Shown here: positions 16,317-24,826 of the stretch, one piece after another
Layout of the letters: every line of letters begins with the position of its first letter
Position numbering within the stretch: the first letter of the stretch is position 1
Source of the DNA: Paludibacteraceae bacterium
GTDB lineage: Bacteria; Bacteroidota; Bacteroidia; Bacteroidales; Paludibacteraceae
Direction of reading: 5' to 3'
NCBI GenBank assembly: GCA_017550335.1
Contig: JAFZPM010000026.1
Coordinates: 1 to 64,000 of the forward strand
Length of the DNA stretch: 64,000 bases
Notes under the pieces: model-generated
Told to the model about the DNA's origin: nothing
The model's input: only the letters and a program-made list of their open reading frames with translations
Database searches by the model: none
Program-made: the position numbers and the translations under genes

Positions 16317-17251
16317 GAAGATCACTCCTTCCCATAGTACCTCTCTTCGCACTCTTCATGAGCGCCTGCGTGGCTCTTCCTGCGGATGCGCCTGCCGGTT
16401 CCTCCAACGATTCTTCCAATGGTGCGGAGTCTACGGATCTATCCCAAGCCTTTCCTTCCATGGAGGCTTCGATCGAGCCGGAACGCCCCCGTCCCCCTAA
16501 GGAGATGTTTACCCATACGAATTGCAAGGGGAAGACCTATCGCCATGCGAACTATTCGTTTTCCTATTCCGAGGCGGATGAGCAGTCGGAGTGGGTGGCC
16601 TATGAACTGACGAGGGAAGAGGTGGAAGGTAACCTGGACCGCAAGGACGAGTTCGCCGCCGACCCTATCGTGGAGACGGGTTCCGCCGATCCGGGGGATT
16701 ACCAGAACAGTGGTTACGACAGAGGTCACCTTGCCCCTTCCGCCGATATGCGTTTCGATGCGACGGCTATGGAGGATTGCTTCCTCACCAGCAATGTCTC
16801 CCCGCAGGTGAAGGGCTTCAACAATGGGGTCTGGAACGATCTGGAGATGCAGACTCGCTCATGGACCAGAAAGTATGAGCGGATCTATGTGGTGACCGGA
16901 CCTGTCCTCCCGAGGGATGGGAAGGCTGCGAAAAAAATGTTTACTACTAAACGTGGCAAGGATGTTCGGACGAACATCACCGTGCCTGATAAATTCTACA
17001 AGATCCTCTACGATTTCTCGAAGAAGGGGAAGGAGAAGATGATCGCATTCGTCATCCCTAATGAGGCGACGGACACGCCTTTCACGGAGTTCGTCACGAC
17101 GGTCGACGAGGTGGAGCGATTGACGGGGATAGACTTCTTCTCTAACCTGAGCAAGGATTTTCAGGAGAAGTGCGAAAGCCGTTCCGACCTCTCCAAATGG
17201 CCGGAAGCCACGTACCTGAACTACTCTAACACGCATTCATTTAACCATTAA
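16313..17251 (+). CDS. DNA/RNA non-specific endonuclease (NUC1 family), lipoprotein
   Basis: 312 residues from the ATG at 16313, which overlaps the nadC stop. The N-terminus has a lipobox ending at Cys19 (LFMSAC), so the protein should be lipid-anchored. A low-complexity Ser/Pro linker (20-62) leads to the nuclease domain with the motif DRGHLAPSAD (136-145; His139 general base) and the Asn-rich SNVSPQVKGFNNGVWNDLE region (given in pieces: SNVSPQ and NNGVWNDLE) that holds the metal-binding Asn. NUC1 enzymes cut DNA and RNA and may serve nutrient scavenging or defence at the cell surface. It sits between nadC and fabD, with only 14 bp to fabD. Confidence 0.9.
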   Translation: MRRSLLPIVPLFALFMSACVALPADAPAGSSNDSSNGAESTDLSQAFPSMEASIEPERPRPPKEMFTHTNCKGKTYRHANYSFSYSEADEQSEWVAYELTREEVEGNLDRKDEFAADPIVETGSADPGDYQNSGYDRGHLAPSADMRFDATAMEDCFLTSNVSPQVKGFNNGVWNDLEMQTRSWTRKYERIYVVTGPVLPRDGKAAKKMFTTKRGKDVRTNITVPDKFYKILYDFSKKGKEKMIAFVIPNEATDTPFTEFVTTVDEVERLTGIDFFSNLSKDFQEKCESRSDLSKWPEATYLNYSNTHSFNH

Positions 17252-17265
17252 TCATAACTTTTTTT

Positions 17266-18150
17266 ATGAAAGCATTTGTATTTCCTGGACAAGGCGCCCA
17301 ATTCATCGGAATGGGCAAGGATTTGTATGATAACATCCCTTTGGCGAAGGATCTGTTTGAAAAGGCTAATGATATACTTGGCTTCCGTATCACGGATGTC
17401 ATGTTCGCTGGCGACGAGTCTGAGTTGAAGCAGACGAAGGTGACCCAACCTGCCGTGTTCCTCCACTCTGTCATCTTGGCGAAGTCTCTGGGCGAGAAGT
17501 TCGCTCCTGATATGGTCGCGGGCCACTCCTTGGGTGAGTTCTCCGCATTGGTGGCCGCTGGCGCCATCGACTTCGCGGATGGTGTGAGCCTCGTTTCCAA
17601 GCGTGCCTTGGCGATGCAGAAGGCTTGCGAGATGAACCCTTCCACCATGGCCGCCATCATCGGTTTGCCTGACGAGAAGGTGGAGGAGATCTGCGCCTCT
17701 GTGCAAGGCGAGGTGGTTGTTCCTGCTAACTATAACTGCCCTGGCCAGTTGGTGATCTCCGGTACGATGGCGGGCATCGACAAGGCTTGCGAATTGGCTA
17801 CGGCTGCAGGCGCGCGCCGTGCGTTGAAACTCTCCGTGAGTGGTGCGTTCCACTCTCCATTGATGGAACCTGCCAAGGTGGAGTTGGCTGCGGCTATCGA
17901 GGCTACAAGCTTCCGTGCGCCTATCTGCCCGGTTTATCAGAACGTCACCACGAAAGCGGAGACTGACCCTGAGACGATCAAGGCTAATTTGGTGAAACAA
18001 CTTACTTCTCCGGTGAAGTGGACCCAGTCTGTGCAGAACATGATCGCCGCTGGCGCCGATAGCTTCACGGAGGTTGGTCCTGGCTCTGTCTTGGTAGGCT
18101 TGGTTCGTAAGATCGATAAGGGCGTGGAGACGATCTCCGCCGCACTGTAA
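17266..18150 (+). CDS. fabD: Malonyl-CoA:ACP transacylase
   Basis: 294 residues. Starts MKAFVFPGQGAQFIGMG. The nucleophile Ser88 is in GHSLGE and the partner His196 in SGAFHSPLM. FabD loads malonate onto ACP for the FabH and FabF condensations. It lies in a separate plus-strand cluster (DUF4783-nadC-nuclease-fabD), not with fabH-fabK-fabF 4 kb away. A clear terminator follows 55 bp downstream. Confidence 0.95.
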   Translation: MKAFVFPGQGAQFIGMGKDLYDNIPLAKDLFEKANDILGFRITDVMFAGDESELKQTKVTQPAVFLHSVILAKSLGEKFAPDMVAGHSLGEFSALVAAGAIDFADGVSLVSKRALAMQKACEMNPSTMAAIIGLPDEKVEEICASVQGEVVVPANYNCPGQLVISGTMAGIDKACELATAAGARRALKLSVSGAFHSPLMEPAKVELAAAIEATSFRAPICPVYQNVTTKAETDPETIKANLVKQLTSPVKWTQSVQNMIAAGADSFTEVGPGSVLVGLVRKIDKGVETISAAL

Positions 18151-18204
18151 TCGTTGAGGGAAAGAAAACGTTTAGGGAATAATCCCTTCGGATATTAAAG
18201 ATGA

Positions 18205-18242
18205 CGGGCGTGTCAAAACTCATGTTTGGCACGCCCGCTTTT
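18205..18242 (+). terminator. Rho-independent terminator after fabD
   Basis: 13-bp stem CGGGCGTGTCAAA / TTTGGCACGCCCG with one G-T wobble and a 7-nt loop, followed by CTTTTT. It ends the nadC-nuclease-fabD transcript. Confidence 0.88.
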
Positions 18243-18260
18243 TATGGGTTCTTTGGGTTC

Positions 18261-19262
18261 TTATCTGCCGCTCCATCTACGGAACGCGCTTTTGTTGTTG
18301 AAGTTGAAAAACCATTGAGGAGTGTTGACCCAAGGTTTTTTCTCGATGTCTATGTCGAACCACGGGGCGTTGTCATCGTCTGGGTTGGCGAGTATTTCTA
18401 TCTCCTGCGCAGGCATATAGCTTTGACTGAGCATGACCCTCAGTTGCCCCGTCTTCTTGTTGCGTAGCACGTCCATGATGGTCACGGCATGGCCTGGACT
18501 GCCTCCGTAGATGAGTATGTCTCCCGGACGGATGTCGGTTGGCACCACTTTCTTCAACTCTGCCGCCAAGGAGGCTGTGCCGCAGTAGGTGAATACCAAG
18601 GAGAGATATTTGCGGAAGGTGGTGTACCCATAGTCGGGCTGTGCGTCCTTGCTCCATGACGCTTTCCAGTTCCTGTCGAAGTGGACGCGGTAGCCGGCCG
18701 CCCATTTGGCGTATTCGTAGACGAATCCGTTGCCGCCTTTGAAGTGTATCTTCTCGTATTGCTTGTTCTTCCAAAGGTACTCCGCCCACAGACGCATGCA
18801 GGCGTCGGCGCATTGCTGCAGGTCTGCCGGCACTTCCTTCCCTCCCTTGGCGAAGTTGCCCACCAAGTCCGTCTTCAGAACACCCACACAGATTTGGCTG
18901 GAATTGTACTTGACATCACCATTGTAGTAGCGAGTCTCGTGTCCTTGCGGATACAACTCCAGGTTGAGCAACCACTCTGCGTATCCGTCGGTATACGGGC
19001 GTTCCCAATCGTCGTCGAGACATACGTATCGGCTCTTGATCGTGTTCCCTTGCGGGTCTATGCGGTAGTATTTGCCGCTTGTATGGTTGTCCTTCCCCTT
19101 CGTGGCGATGGTGTCGTCGCTTGGGTTAATAGCCTGGATGGAGACTCCTTCCCCCTTGTTCGTCTCGGCAGGCGTTCCCGCACAGGAGATGAGGGGTGTT
19201 CCCGCAAGGAGAAGCATCATTCCGGAGCCTAGTAATGCGTTGATTTTCTTTCGTGTTTCCAT
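18261..19262 (-). CDS. DUF4846 lipoprotein
   Basis: 333 residues. The signal sequence ends in a lipobox (LISC, Cys27). The mature part resembles DUF4846, with the conserved phrases QQCADACMRLWAEYLW, HFKGGNGFVYEYAKWAAGYR (in pieces: HFKGGNGF and YAKWAAGYR) and DIRPGDILIYGGSPGHAVTI (in pieces: RPGDILIYGG and GHAVTIMD). The last phrase, with its Gly-His, looks like part of a papain/NlpC-like fold, so a hydrolase role is possible but not shown. It is 12 bp from the M15 peptidase gene on the same strand, suggesting a shared envelope task. Confidence 0.75.
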   Translation of the reverse strand: METRKKINALLGSGMMLLLAGTPLISCAGTPAETNKGEGVSIQAINPSDDTIATKGKDNHTSGKYYRIDPQGNTIKSRYVCLDDDWERPYTDGYAEWLLNLELYPQGHETRYYNGDVKYNSSQICVGVLKTDLVGNFAKGGKEVPADLQQCADACMRLWAEYLWKNKQYEKIHFKGGNGFVYEYAKWAAGYRVHFDRNWKASWSKDAQPDYGYTTFRKYLSLVFTYCGTASLAAELKKVVPTDIRPGDILIYGGSPGHAVTIMDVLRNKKTGQLRVMLSQSYMPAQEIEILANPDDDNAPWFDIDIEKKPWVNTPQWFFNFNNKSAFRRWSGR

Positions 19263-19274
19263 GAGTCTAGAAGT

Positions 19275-20120
19275 TTAATCGTTTGTTTGGCGTCGGCTTG
19301 CCTGTAGCAGGTCAGGCCTGAATTCGAAGTGCATCGTGTCGAAGTGGTACCACCTCGCTCCTGAGATGAATCCGTGCTTCTCGAATATTCGTATGATCTC
19401 TTTCGGGATGCGGTTCACGTAGGTGATGGGGTCCTCTTCCCCTTTGCCAGGGTTCTTCCATCTCCAGTAGTCGGAGAATTTCGTGCAGATGTCGATGGCG
19501 ATGCCGAAGCTGTGTGCGCTAAGGCGGTTGCTTCCGCGGACGGTGCGCCAATAGAAGGTGGATGAGTTGTCGAAGTATTTCTGGTAGGAGGCGGGGAGTC
19601 GGGAGAGTTCCTCCGCCACCGCTTTCAGGCTATCGGCCGCACCGTTCACGCCACTGAACAGCAGTTGTTGCTTGAACCATTTGATGCGGACGAGGTGCTT
19701 CCTCACCTCCTGTTCGTTATGACCATACATCTCCTTCAGCAGTTCCTCGTCGCGTATTCTGCCCGGGTCGTCATTGCGTGTGGGGTTCCATACGCTGGTG
19801 TCGTAGGGTTGAGAGAACATATCCTCCACGTCAGGCTCGTTCATGCGTTCGATGAAGCTCTTCTCCCTTTTGTCGTCGTAGAGAATCGTCTTCCCGTTCG
19901 TCAAAAGGAGTTGGTTGTCTTGGTATCCTTTGATGAGGGTGGGGTAGTTGTCCATCAGCGCTTGGGCTCCGACAGGGATTTCCGCTGGTGCGGGAGTCTG
20001 TGAGTCCATGGTAGTGTCCGTCCGTTGCGGAATGGCCGGTTGTTCTCCGGGCGTTTGCGAGCAAGCGCATATGCTGAGTGATAGGAACAACGTGATATGT
20101 GGGATAGCCATTAAACGCAT
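19275..20120 (-). CDS. M15 family peptidase (D-Ala-D-Ala carboxypeptidase-like), lipoprotein
   Basis: 281 residues from the ATG at 20120. I prefer this to the longer frame because it begins a good lipoprotein signal (MRLMAIPHITLFLSLSICAC, Cys20). The zinc-binding pattern of M15 is present: SAHSFGIAIDI (His and Asp ligands) and, near the C-terminus, WYHFDTMHFEFRP (His ligand). Such enzymes trim peptidoglycan stem peptides in the periplasm. It is upstream of, and probably co-transcribed with, the DUF4846 gene 12 bp away. The exact bond cut (carboxy- or endopeptidase) cannot be told. Confidence 0.85.
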   Translation of the reverse strand: MRLMAIPHITLFLSLSICACSQTPGEQPAIPQRTDTTMDSQTPAPAEIPVGAQALMDNYPTLIKGYQDNQLLLTNGKTILYDDKREKSFIERMNEPDVEDMFSQPYDTSVWNPTRNDDPGRIRDEELLKEMYGHNEQEVRKHLVRIKWFKQQLLFSGVNGAADSLKAVAEELSRLPASYQKYFDNSSTFYWRTVRGSNRLSAHSFGIAIDICTKFSDYWRWKNPGKGEEDPITYVNRIPKEIIRIFEKHGFISGARWYHFDTMHFEFRPDLLQASRRQTND

Positions 20121-20261
20121 AGGAGTGGAACTTTTATTGTTGATGGATAATGCGAATATAGCACAATCGGTATTCACTGTCAAGGTGTAGGAATGGGTGA
20201 TGGGTATATCTCTTGCCTTCTCTTATGATTGTTTAACTTAAAAAATGTTTTGTGCGTAGAT

Positions 20262-20297
20262 AAAAAAAGTGGCATGCGGGAAACCGTATGCCACTTT
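20262..20297 (-). terminator. Terminator of the rpmB-rpmG-DUF4295 operon
   Basis: 14-bp stem AAAGTGGCATGCGG / CCGTATGCCACTTT with a GAAA tetraloop and one wobble. On the minus strand a T run follows. Confidence 0.87.
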
Positions 20298-20319
20298 GTG
20301 ATTATTAGCTGAGCTAAAA

Positions 20320-20472
20320 TTATTTAGCCAAATAAGCTTTCACATCATCGTTGTGAACAATCTTCTCATCGAAGTAGTAAGCGCCTGTCTTAGGAGACTT
20401 AACCATCTTGATGACCTTAGCGTATGAACGGCCTTCGCCCTTCTGCATACTTGCGACTGCTTTCTTTGCCAT
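20320..20472 (-). CDS. DUF4295 small protein
   Basis: 50 residues: MAKKAVASMQKGEGRSYAKV and onward, ending DDVKAYLAK. This short basic protein matches DUF4295, which in Bacteroidota is encoded directly after rpmG, as here (24 bp). It may be ribosome-associated, but its role is not known. Assigned from sequence and conserved position. Confidence 0.85.
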   Translation of the reverse strand: MAKKAVASMQKGEGRSYAKVIKMVKSPKTGAYYFDEKIVHNDDVKAYLAK

Positions 20473-20496
20473 AGTTCAAATCCTATTAAAGATGAA

Positions 20497-20685
20497 TTAC
20501 TTGATTTCCTTGTGGATAGTGTATCTCTTCAAGATTGGGTTGTATTTCTTGAGCTCCAATCTGTCAGGGGTGTTCTTTCTATTCTTAGTGGTAACGTAGC
20601 GAGAAGTACCTGGCATTCCGCTATCCTTCATTTCAGTGCACTCCAAAATAACTTGCACGCGGTTTTCTTTTCCTTTCTTAGCCAT
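20497..20685 (-). CDS. rpmG: 50S ribosomal protein L33
   Basis: 62 residues with the L33 pattern: [34 protein letters not shown] (in pieces: [14 protein letters not shown] and LELKKYNP), ending HKEIK. Only one Cys is present, so the paired CxxC zinc ribbon is missing and this is the zinc-independent (C-minus) form. Second gene of the rpmB-rpmG-DUF4295 operon. Confidence 0.96.
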   Translation of the reverse strand: MAKKGKENRVQVILECTEMKDSGMPGTSRYVTTKNRKNTPDRLELKKYNPILKRYTIHKEIK

Positions 20686-20700
20686 TTTCAGTCCTCCTTA

Positions 20701-20934
20701 TTACAAAATACCTTTTTTAGCGGCATCGATCAATGCTGCGTTGAGTCCCTTCTTGTTAATTGTACGAAGCCCTTTGGCTGACACCTTCAGACTGATCGTG
20801 CAGTCTTGCTCTGGCCAGTAGAATTTCTTAGTGAACAAGTTCACATTGAACAGCCTTTTCGTTCTCCTCTTAGAGTGGGAAACGTTGTTGCCGTTCTGCG
20901 CCATCTTACCAGTAATTTCACAAATTCTTGACAT
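20701..20934 (-). CDS. rpmB: 50S ribosomal protein L28
   Basis: 77 residues: [21 protein letters not shown], given here in the family pattern CxxTGK followed by [13 protein letters not shown], then [15 protein letters not shown]. First gene of the operon with rpmG (15 bp gap) and DUF4295. Complete at the usual length. Confidence 0.97.
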   Translation of the reverse strand: MSRICEITGKMAQNGNNVSHSKRRTKRLFNVNLFTKKFYWPEQDCTISLKVSAKGLRTINKKGLNAALIDAAKKGIL

Positions 20935-21118
20935 TGCTGTTAATCTAAATAAGTTATTACATATAAAGCGGGGCCTAATCCTATCCTGATCCTTCTTCTC
21001 AGAAAGCAGCGTAACTATCAGAAATTCAAATAGAATGAACCCAATTTGCTATCATTTTTCGACTGTTGGTGCGTTGCATCCTCGCACTTTCCAATCGGTT
21101 TGCAAAATTACAACTTTT

Positions 21119-21601
21119 TTATTTCCCGACAAATTCTTTCGCGAAAATTATTGCATTTTTTGTTGCCTCCTCGATGTTTCCTGCCCTCTCGGTGCCGAAA
21201 TGGTAGCATCTGCTCTCGGTTCTCTTCCCGTCCGACACTGCCATCCAGACCGTTCCGACGGGTTTTTCTTCGCTTCCGCCGCCGGGACCCGCCACGCCTG
21301 AGGTGGCGACCGCATAGTCCGTCCCGATGACCCTGACCGCCCCCTGCGCCATCTGCTTGACCACCGCCTGGCTGACTGCCCCGTACTGCTCGATGTCTTT
21401 CGGATTGACGCCAAGCACGTTGATTTTCACTTCGTTGGCGTATGATACCACTGATCCTTTGTAATAGTCCGAACTGCCTGGAATTAGGGTGATTTGGTGG
21501 GCGATGTTGCCGCCTGTGCAACTTTCCGCCGTGGCGATGGTTTTCCCTGCTCGCTTAAGCGTTTCTCCTAGTTCAATCGCTGGTCTGTTGTCTGTTACCA
21601 T
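21119..21601 (-). CDS. CinA-type nicotinamide-nucleotide amidase
   Basis: 160 residues, the C-terminal CinA domain alone (PncC type) without the N-terminal MoCF domain. Motifs: TIATAESCTGGNIAHQIT (Ser and Lys region), SVVSYANEVKINVLGV, and YAVATSGVAGPGGGSEEKPVGTV (in pieces: ATSGVAGPGGG and EKPVGTVW). It deamidates nicotinamide mononucleotide to nicotinate mononucleotide in pyridine nucleotide salvage. Single gene, divergent from the outer-membrane gene at 21693. Confidence 0.9.
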   Translation of the reverse strand: MVTDNRPAIELGETLKRAGKTIATAESCTGGNIAHQITLIPGSSDYYKGSVVSYANEVKINVLGVNPKDIEQYGAVSQAVVKQMAQGAVRVIGTDYAVATSGVAGPGGGSEEKPVGTVWMAVSDGKRTESRCYHFGTERAGNIEEATKNAIIFAKEFVGK

Positions 21602-21692
21602 CTCTTTTTAGATTTTTGCCATACAAATATAGCTGAAACGGATTACTTTTTTATTAATTTTGTGCGATTTCTGTATATATACACATATCAAT

Positions 21693-22895
21693 ATGATTAA
21701 TAGGCTTTTATTGGCTTTGACTTTGTTGGGATTTTTCGGCGTTCAAAGCATAAGCGCACAGCAAAATACGATTTTTAGGGCTAAGGCGGAGGGACACTAT
21801 GGTTGGAACTTGGCGGATGGCGGACGTATCGTTGGCGGTGAGGCGGGTATGGAGTTGCCTCTGCTCGGTAACCATAACTGGGAATACGCCTACAACTTCC
21901 CTACCGTGGGCTTTGCCATAGGCGGAAAACAGATCGAGGAACCGGATTTCCTGCGTTTCGCAGGGGACGCCAAGGTCTATTTCCATTACCCGATCATCCA
22001 TAAGAATGGGTTTGCGTTGAATCTGAAGTGGGGAAATGGCTTGGGCGGTTACTTCTCGAAAGGGGATTCCCTCCATCCCATCGTGCCTGTCTTCGGCGTG
22101 TGGAACTTGGGATTGAACATGGACATCGCTCTCTCCAAGTATTACGGGAAACCGTTGGCCCAATGGCGCATCTGCTTCGGTGCGAACCTGGATGCGTACC
22201 ATAACGGACATGTGACGCGCAAGGCGCACAACATGTACTCGGCGGATGTATTCCTGGGGGCTAAGTATACTCCGAACGTCTGGCCGCTGCCGATCAAGTA
22301 TCCCGCCAAACGGGTGAAGCATATCCTGGCGCTGGAGGCCTATGGCGTGGCTGGTGTGAACCAGTTGGAGCGTGACGAGAAGTATTTCCTGAATGCGAAT
22401 ATCTGCGCGGGCGCCTACATGCCTATCACCAATGCCTATCGTCTGGGTCTCTCGACCGACGCTTTCTACAACGGGGCTTACAACGGAGACCAAAGGGAAG
22501 TCAATGTGCGCTATAACTTCATCGACGAGAACCGTTTCCGCAACAAACTCCGCGGAGGTGTCGCCTTGGCGAACGAGCTGAGGATGGACAGGGTGGTTGT
22601 CGGTGTGCATACGGGTTTCTATTTCTACTCGAAGATTAGGATTCCGAAATATGACGAGAACGGTGTTGAGAATGATAATAGGATCGAAAGCTATCTCTAC
22701 ACGAAGCTGGTGACCCGCTTCTACATCACTCCGAAACTTTTCTTCGTGACGGACTTGAAGACCCATCTCCTGCATGTCGAGTGCTTCAACGCGGGATTCG
22801 GTTGGGCTATGCCTGACTTCGGCTCACGCATCAAGAATCCGTTCGAGCGTATCTCCTTCAAGAAGGAGGACAAGGAGGAGCTCCGTATAGATTAA
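21693..22895 (+). CDS. Acyloxyacyl hydrolase / PagL-like outer-membrane protein
   Basis: 400 residues from the ATG at 21693, which begins the signal peptide (MINRLLLALTLLGFFGVQSISA); the longer frame upstream has no signal. The mature part is rich in alternating aromatic strands typical of a beta-barrel. It resembles Bacteroidota proteins annotated acyloxyacyl hydrolase (PagL-like lipid A 3-O-deacylase): NWEYAYNFPTVGFAIGG, GANLDAYHNGHVTRKAHN. In PagL the active site reads HxSNxG; here the matching stretch is AYHNGHVT, with His where Ser is usual, so activity is doubtful. A TAATTTTG -7 box lies at 21655-21662. Confidence 0.65.
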   Translation: MINRLLLALTLLGFFGVQSISAQQNTIFRAKAEGHYGWNLADGGRIVGGEAGMELPLLGNHNWEYAYNFPTVGFAIGGKQIEEPDFLRFAGDAKVYFHYPIIHKNGFALNLKWGNGLGGYFSKGDSLHPIVPVFGVWNLGLNMDIALSKYYGKPLAQWRICFGANLDAYHNGHVTRKAHNMYSADVFLGAKYTPNVWPLPIKYPAKRVKHILALEAYGVAGVNQLERDEKYFLNANICAGAYMPITNAYRLGLSTDAFYNGAYNGDQREVNVRYNFIDENRFRNKLRGGVALANELRMDRVVVGVHTGFYFYSKIRIPKYDENGVENDNRIESYLYTKLVTRFYITPKLFFVTDLKTHLLHVECFNAGFGWAMPDFGSRIKNPFERISFKKEDKEELRID

Positions 22896-22945
22896 AATCT
22901 GGATCCCCATCTATGATGGTGGAATTCATCTAACAAATATTTTTT

Positions 22946-23530
22946 ATGGTAATTGAAGACAGAAAATTTGTGGCCGTCTCTTACGAACTGTATGTGGAGG
23001 GAGAGGACGGAAAACCTGAGTTGTGGGAGACTGCGCCTGCCGAGGCTCCTCTGAAGTTTACTTGCGGTTTGGGCATGATGCTGGAGAAGTTCGAGGATAA
23101 CCTCCGTGGATTGAAACTGGGCGATTCGTTCGATTTCACCATCCCTTCCGAGGAGGCTTACGGTGAGTACTCCGAGGCTATGGTCGTTGACCTTGACCGT
23201 ACGATCTTCTACAATGGTGACGGCGTGTTCGATGACGAGCATGTGCAGGAGGGTAAGATCGTGGAGATGATCAATGCGGACGGTCAGCACATCAATGGCA
23301 TCGTCCTTAAGATAGGCAAGGATAAGGTGAAGGTGGACTTCAACCATCCTTTGGCTGGCGAGAACCTGAACTTCAAGGGTAAGGTGCTCGAACTCCGTGA
23401 CGCTACGGAGGAGGAGATCGCTGTCGTTTTGCATCCTCATTGCGGTGGCGGCTGCGGTAGCTGTGGCGGTTGTGGAGACTCCGCTGGCGATTGCGGCGGC
23501 GGATGTGGTGAGGGTCACTGTTGTCATTAA
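22946..23530 (+). CDS. slyD: FKBP-type peptidyl-prolyl isomerase, SlyD family, with Cys/Gly-rich tail
   Basis: 194 residues. An FKBP fold split by an insert-in-flap domain: YELYVEGEDGKPELWETA, GLGMMLEKFEDNLRGLKLGD and PSEEAYGEYSE, then VDFNHPLAGENLNFKGKVLELRDAT (in pieces: NHPLAGENLNFKG and VLELRDAT). The tail from about residue 165 is CGGGCGSCGGCGDSAG and onward, ending EGHCCH: many Cys with His, like the metal-binding tail of E. coli SlyD, here richer in Cys. SlyD proteins catalyse prolyl isomerisation, act as chaperones and deliver nickel. It is 9 bp before aroC. Confidence 0.92.
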   Translation: MVIEDRKFVAVSYELYVEGEDGKPELWETAPAEAPLKFTCGLGMMLEKFEDNLRGLKLGDSFDFTIPSEEAYGEYSEAMVVDLDRTIFYNGDGVFDDEHVQEGKIVEMINADGQHINGIVLKIGKDKVKVDFNHPLAGENLNFKGKVLELRDATEEEIAVVLHPHCGGGCGSCGGCGDSAGDCGGGCGEGHCCH

Positions 23531-23539
23531 TCTGTGGAA

Positions 23540-24628
23540 ATGAATACTTTCGGTGATATATTGAGGTTGACGACCTTCGGGGAGTCCCATGGCGTCGCCA
23601 TCGGTGGCGTGTTGGACGGTTTCCCGGCTGGTATCGATGTGGACGTGGAGTTCATCCAGTCTGAGTTGAACAGACGCCGTCCGGGACAGTCCGCCTTGAC
23701 GACGGCGCGTGCCGAGGGGGACCGTGTGGAGATCCTTTCGGGCCTCTTCGAGGGTAAATCGACGGGTACACCCATCGCTTTCGAGGTGCGCAACGAGAAC
23801 CAACGGTCGGGCGATTATTCCGAACTGAAGGATATATTCAGACCTTCCCATGCCGACTATACTTACCAGATGAAGTACGGCATCCGTGACTATACCGGTG
23901 GAGGAAGGGCTTCCGCCCGTACCACCATCGCTCAGGTCGCGGGGGGCGCATTCGCCAAACTTTTGCTGCGACGGATCGGTGTGCGTGTCTATGCGTACAC
24001 TTCCCAAGTGGGGGACATCTCCCTTGATCTTCCGTACCAATCCTTGGACCTTGAGGCCATTGATTCCAATGCGGTCCGTTGCCCTGATGCGCAGACCGCC
24101 GAGCGGATGGCGCAGGAGATCCTTAAAGTGAAGGGGGAGGGTGACACGATCGGAGGCATCATCTCATGTGTGATCAAGGGATGTCCGGTCGGATTGGGCG
24201 AGCCTCAGTTCGGGAAACTCCATGCGAAGCTGGCGGGTGCGATGCTCTCCATCAATGCGGTGAAGGGCTTCGACTATGGCTGCGGTTTTGATGGCGTCTC
24301 AAAGAGGGGCTCCGAATTGAATGATATATTCGAACGCAGGCCGGATGGCTCCGTTGGCACCCGCACCAACAATTCGGGAGGTGTGCAAGGCGGTATCAGC
24401 AATGGCGAGGACATCTATTTCAGGGTGGCTTTCAAACCGGTGCCTACGCTGTTGCGGGACCAAGAGTCCGTCGACAAGGATGGACGTCCCGTCACTTATA
24501 GGGCGAGGGGAAGGCACGACGCTTGCGTGTTGCCCCGCGCGGTTCCGATCGTGGATGCCATGGCGGCCCTTGTGGTGGCGGATGCCTATCTGCAAAGTAA
24601 GGCGAGCGGTAGCTTGACAGGAATATAA
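23540..24628 (+). CDS. aroC: Chorismate synthase
   Basis: 362 residues from the ATG at 23540; a GTG two codons upstream is less likely. Signatures: [17 protein letters not shown], the FMN-binding [17 protein letters not shown] (in pieces: RPSHADYTY and KYGIRD), [10 protein letters not shown] and, toward the end, [16 protein letters not shown]. It makes chorismate from EPSP, the last step of the shikimate pathway, using reduced FMN. It lies 9 bp after slyD and is probably co-transcribed. Confidence 0.96.
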   Translation: MNTFGDILRLTTFGESHGVAIGGVLDGFPAGIDVDVEFIQSELNRRRPGQSALTTARAEGDRVEILSGLFEGKSTGTPIAFEVRNENQRSGDYSELKDIFRPSHADYTYQMKYGIRDYTGGGRASARTTIAQVAGGAFAKLLLRRIGVRVYAYTSQVGDISLDLPYQSLDLEAIDSNAVRCPDAQTAERMAQEILKVKGEGDTIGGIISCVIKGCPVGLGEPQFGKLHAKLAGAMLSINAVKGFDYGCGFDGVSKRGSELNDIFERRPDGSVGTRTNNSGGVQGGISNGEDIYFRVAFKPVPTLLRDQESVDKDGRPVTYRARGRHDACVLPRAVPIVDAMAALVVADAYLQSKASGSLTGI

Positions 24629-24767
24629 TGTTTTTTAGGCGATACCCGGGTAGAGGACATTTCAAATGCGGATTCAAATTCATGATTTATGATAATCCGA
24701 TATGAAGTTGTCTGCAATTTTTATTGATGTTTTTTTTGAAAAAATAAAAAGAAAAAGAAAAAATATT

Positions 24768-24775
24768 TAATTTTG
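24768..24775 (+). promoter_or_regulatory. -7 box upstream of the sensor kinase gene
   Basis: TAATTTTG, an exact TAnnTTTG match, 51 bp before the kinase ATG and preceded by a long A-rich tract. No TTG stands at the expected -33 distance. Confidence 0.4.
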
Positions 24776-24826
24776 CCTTGACCGGTTTTAACTTTAGGTT
24801 GTTTTTCATGCCGGTGTGATGTGAAA

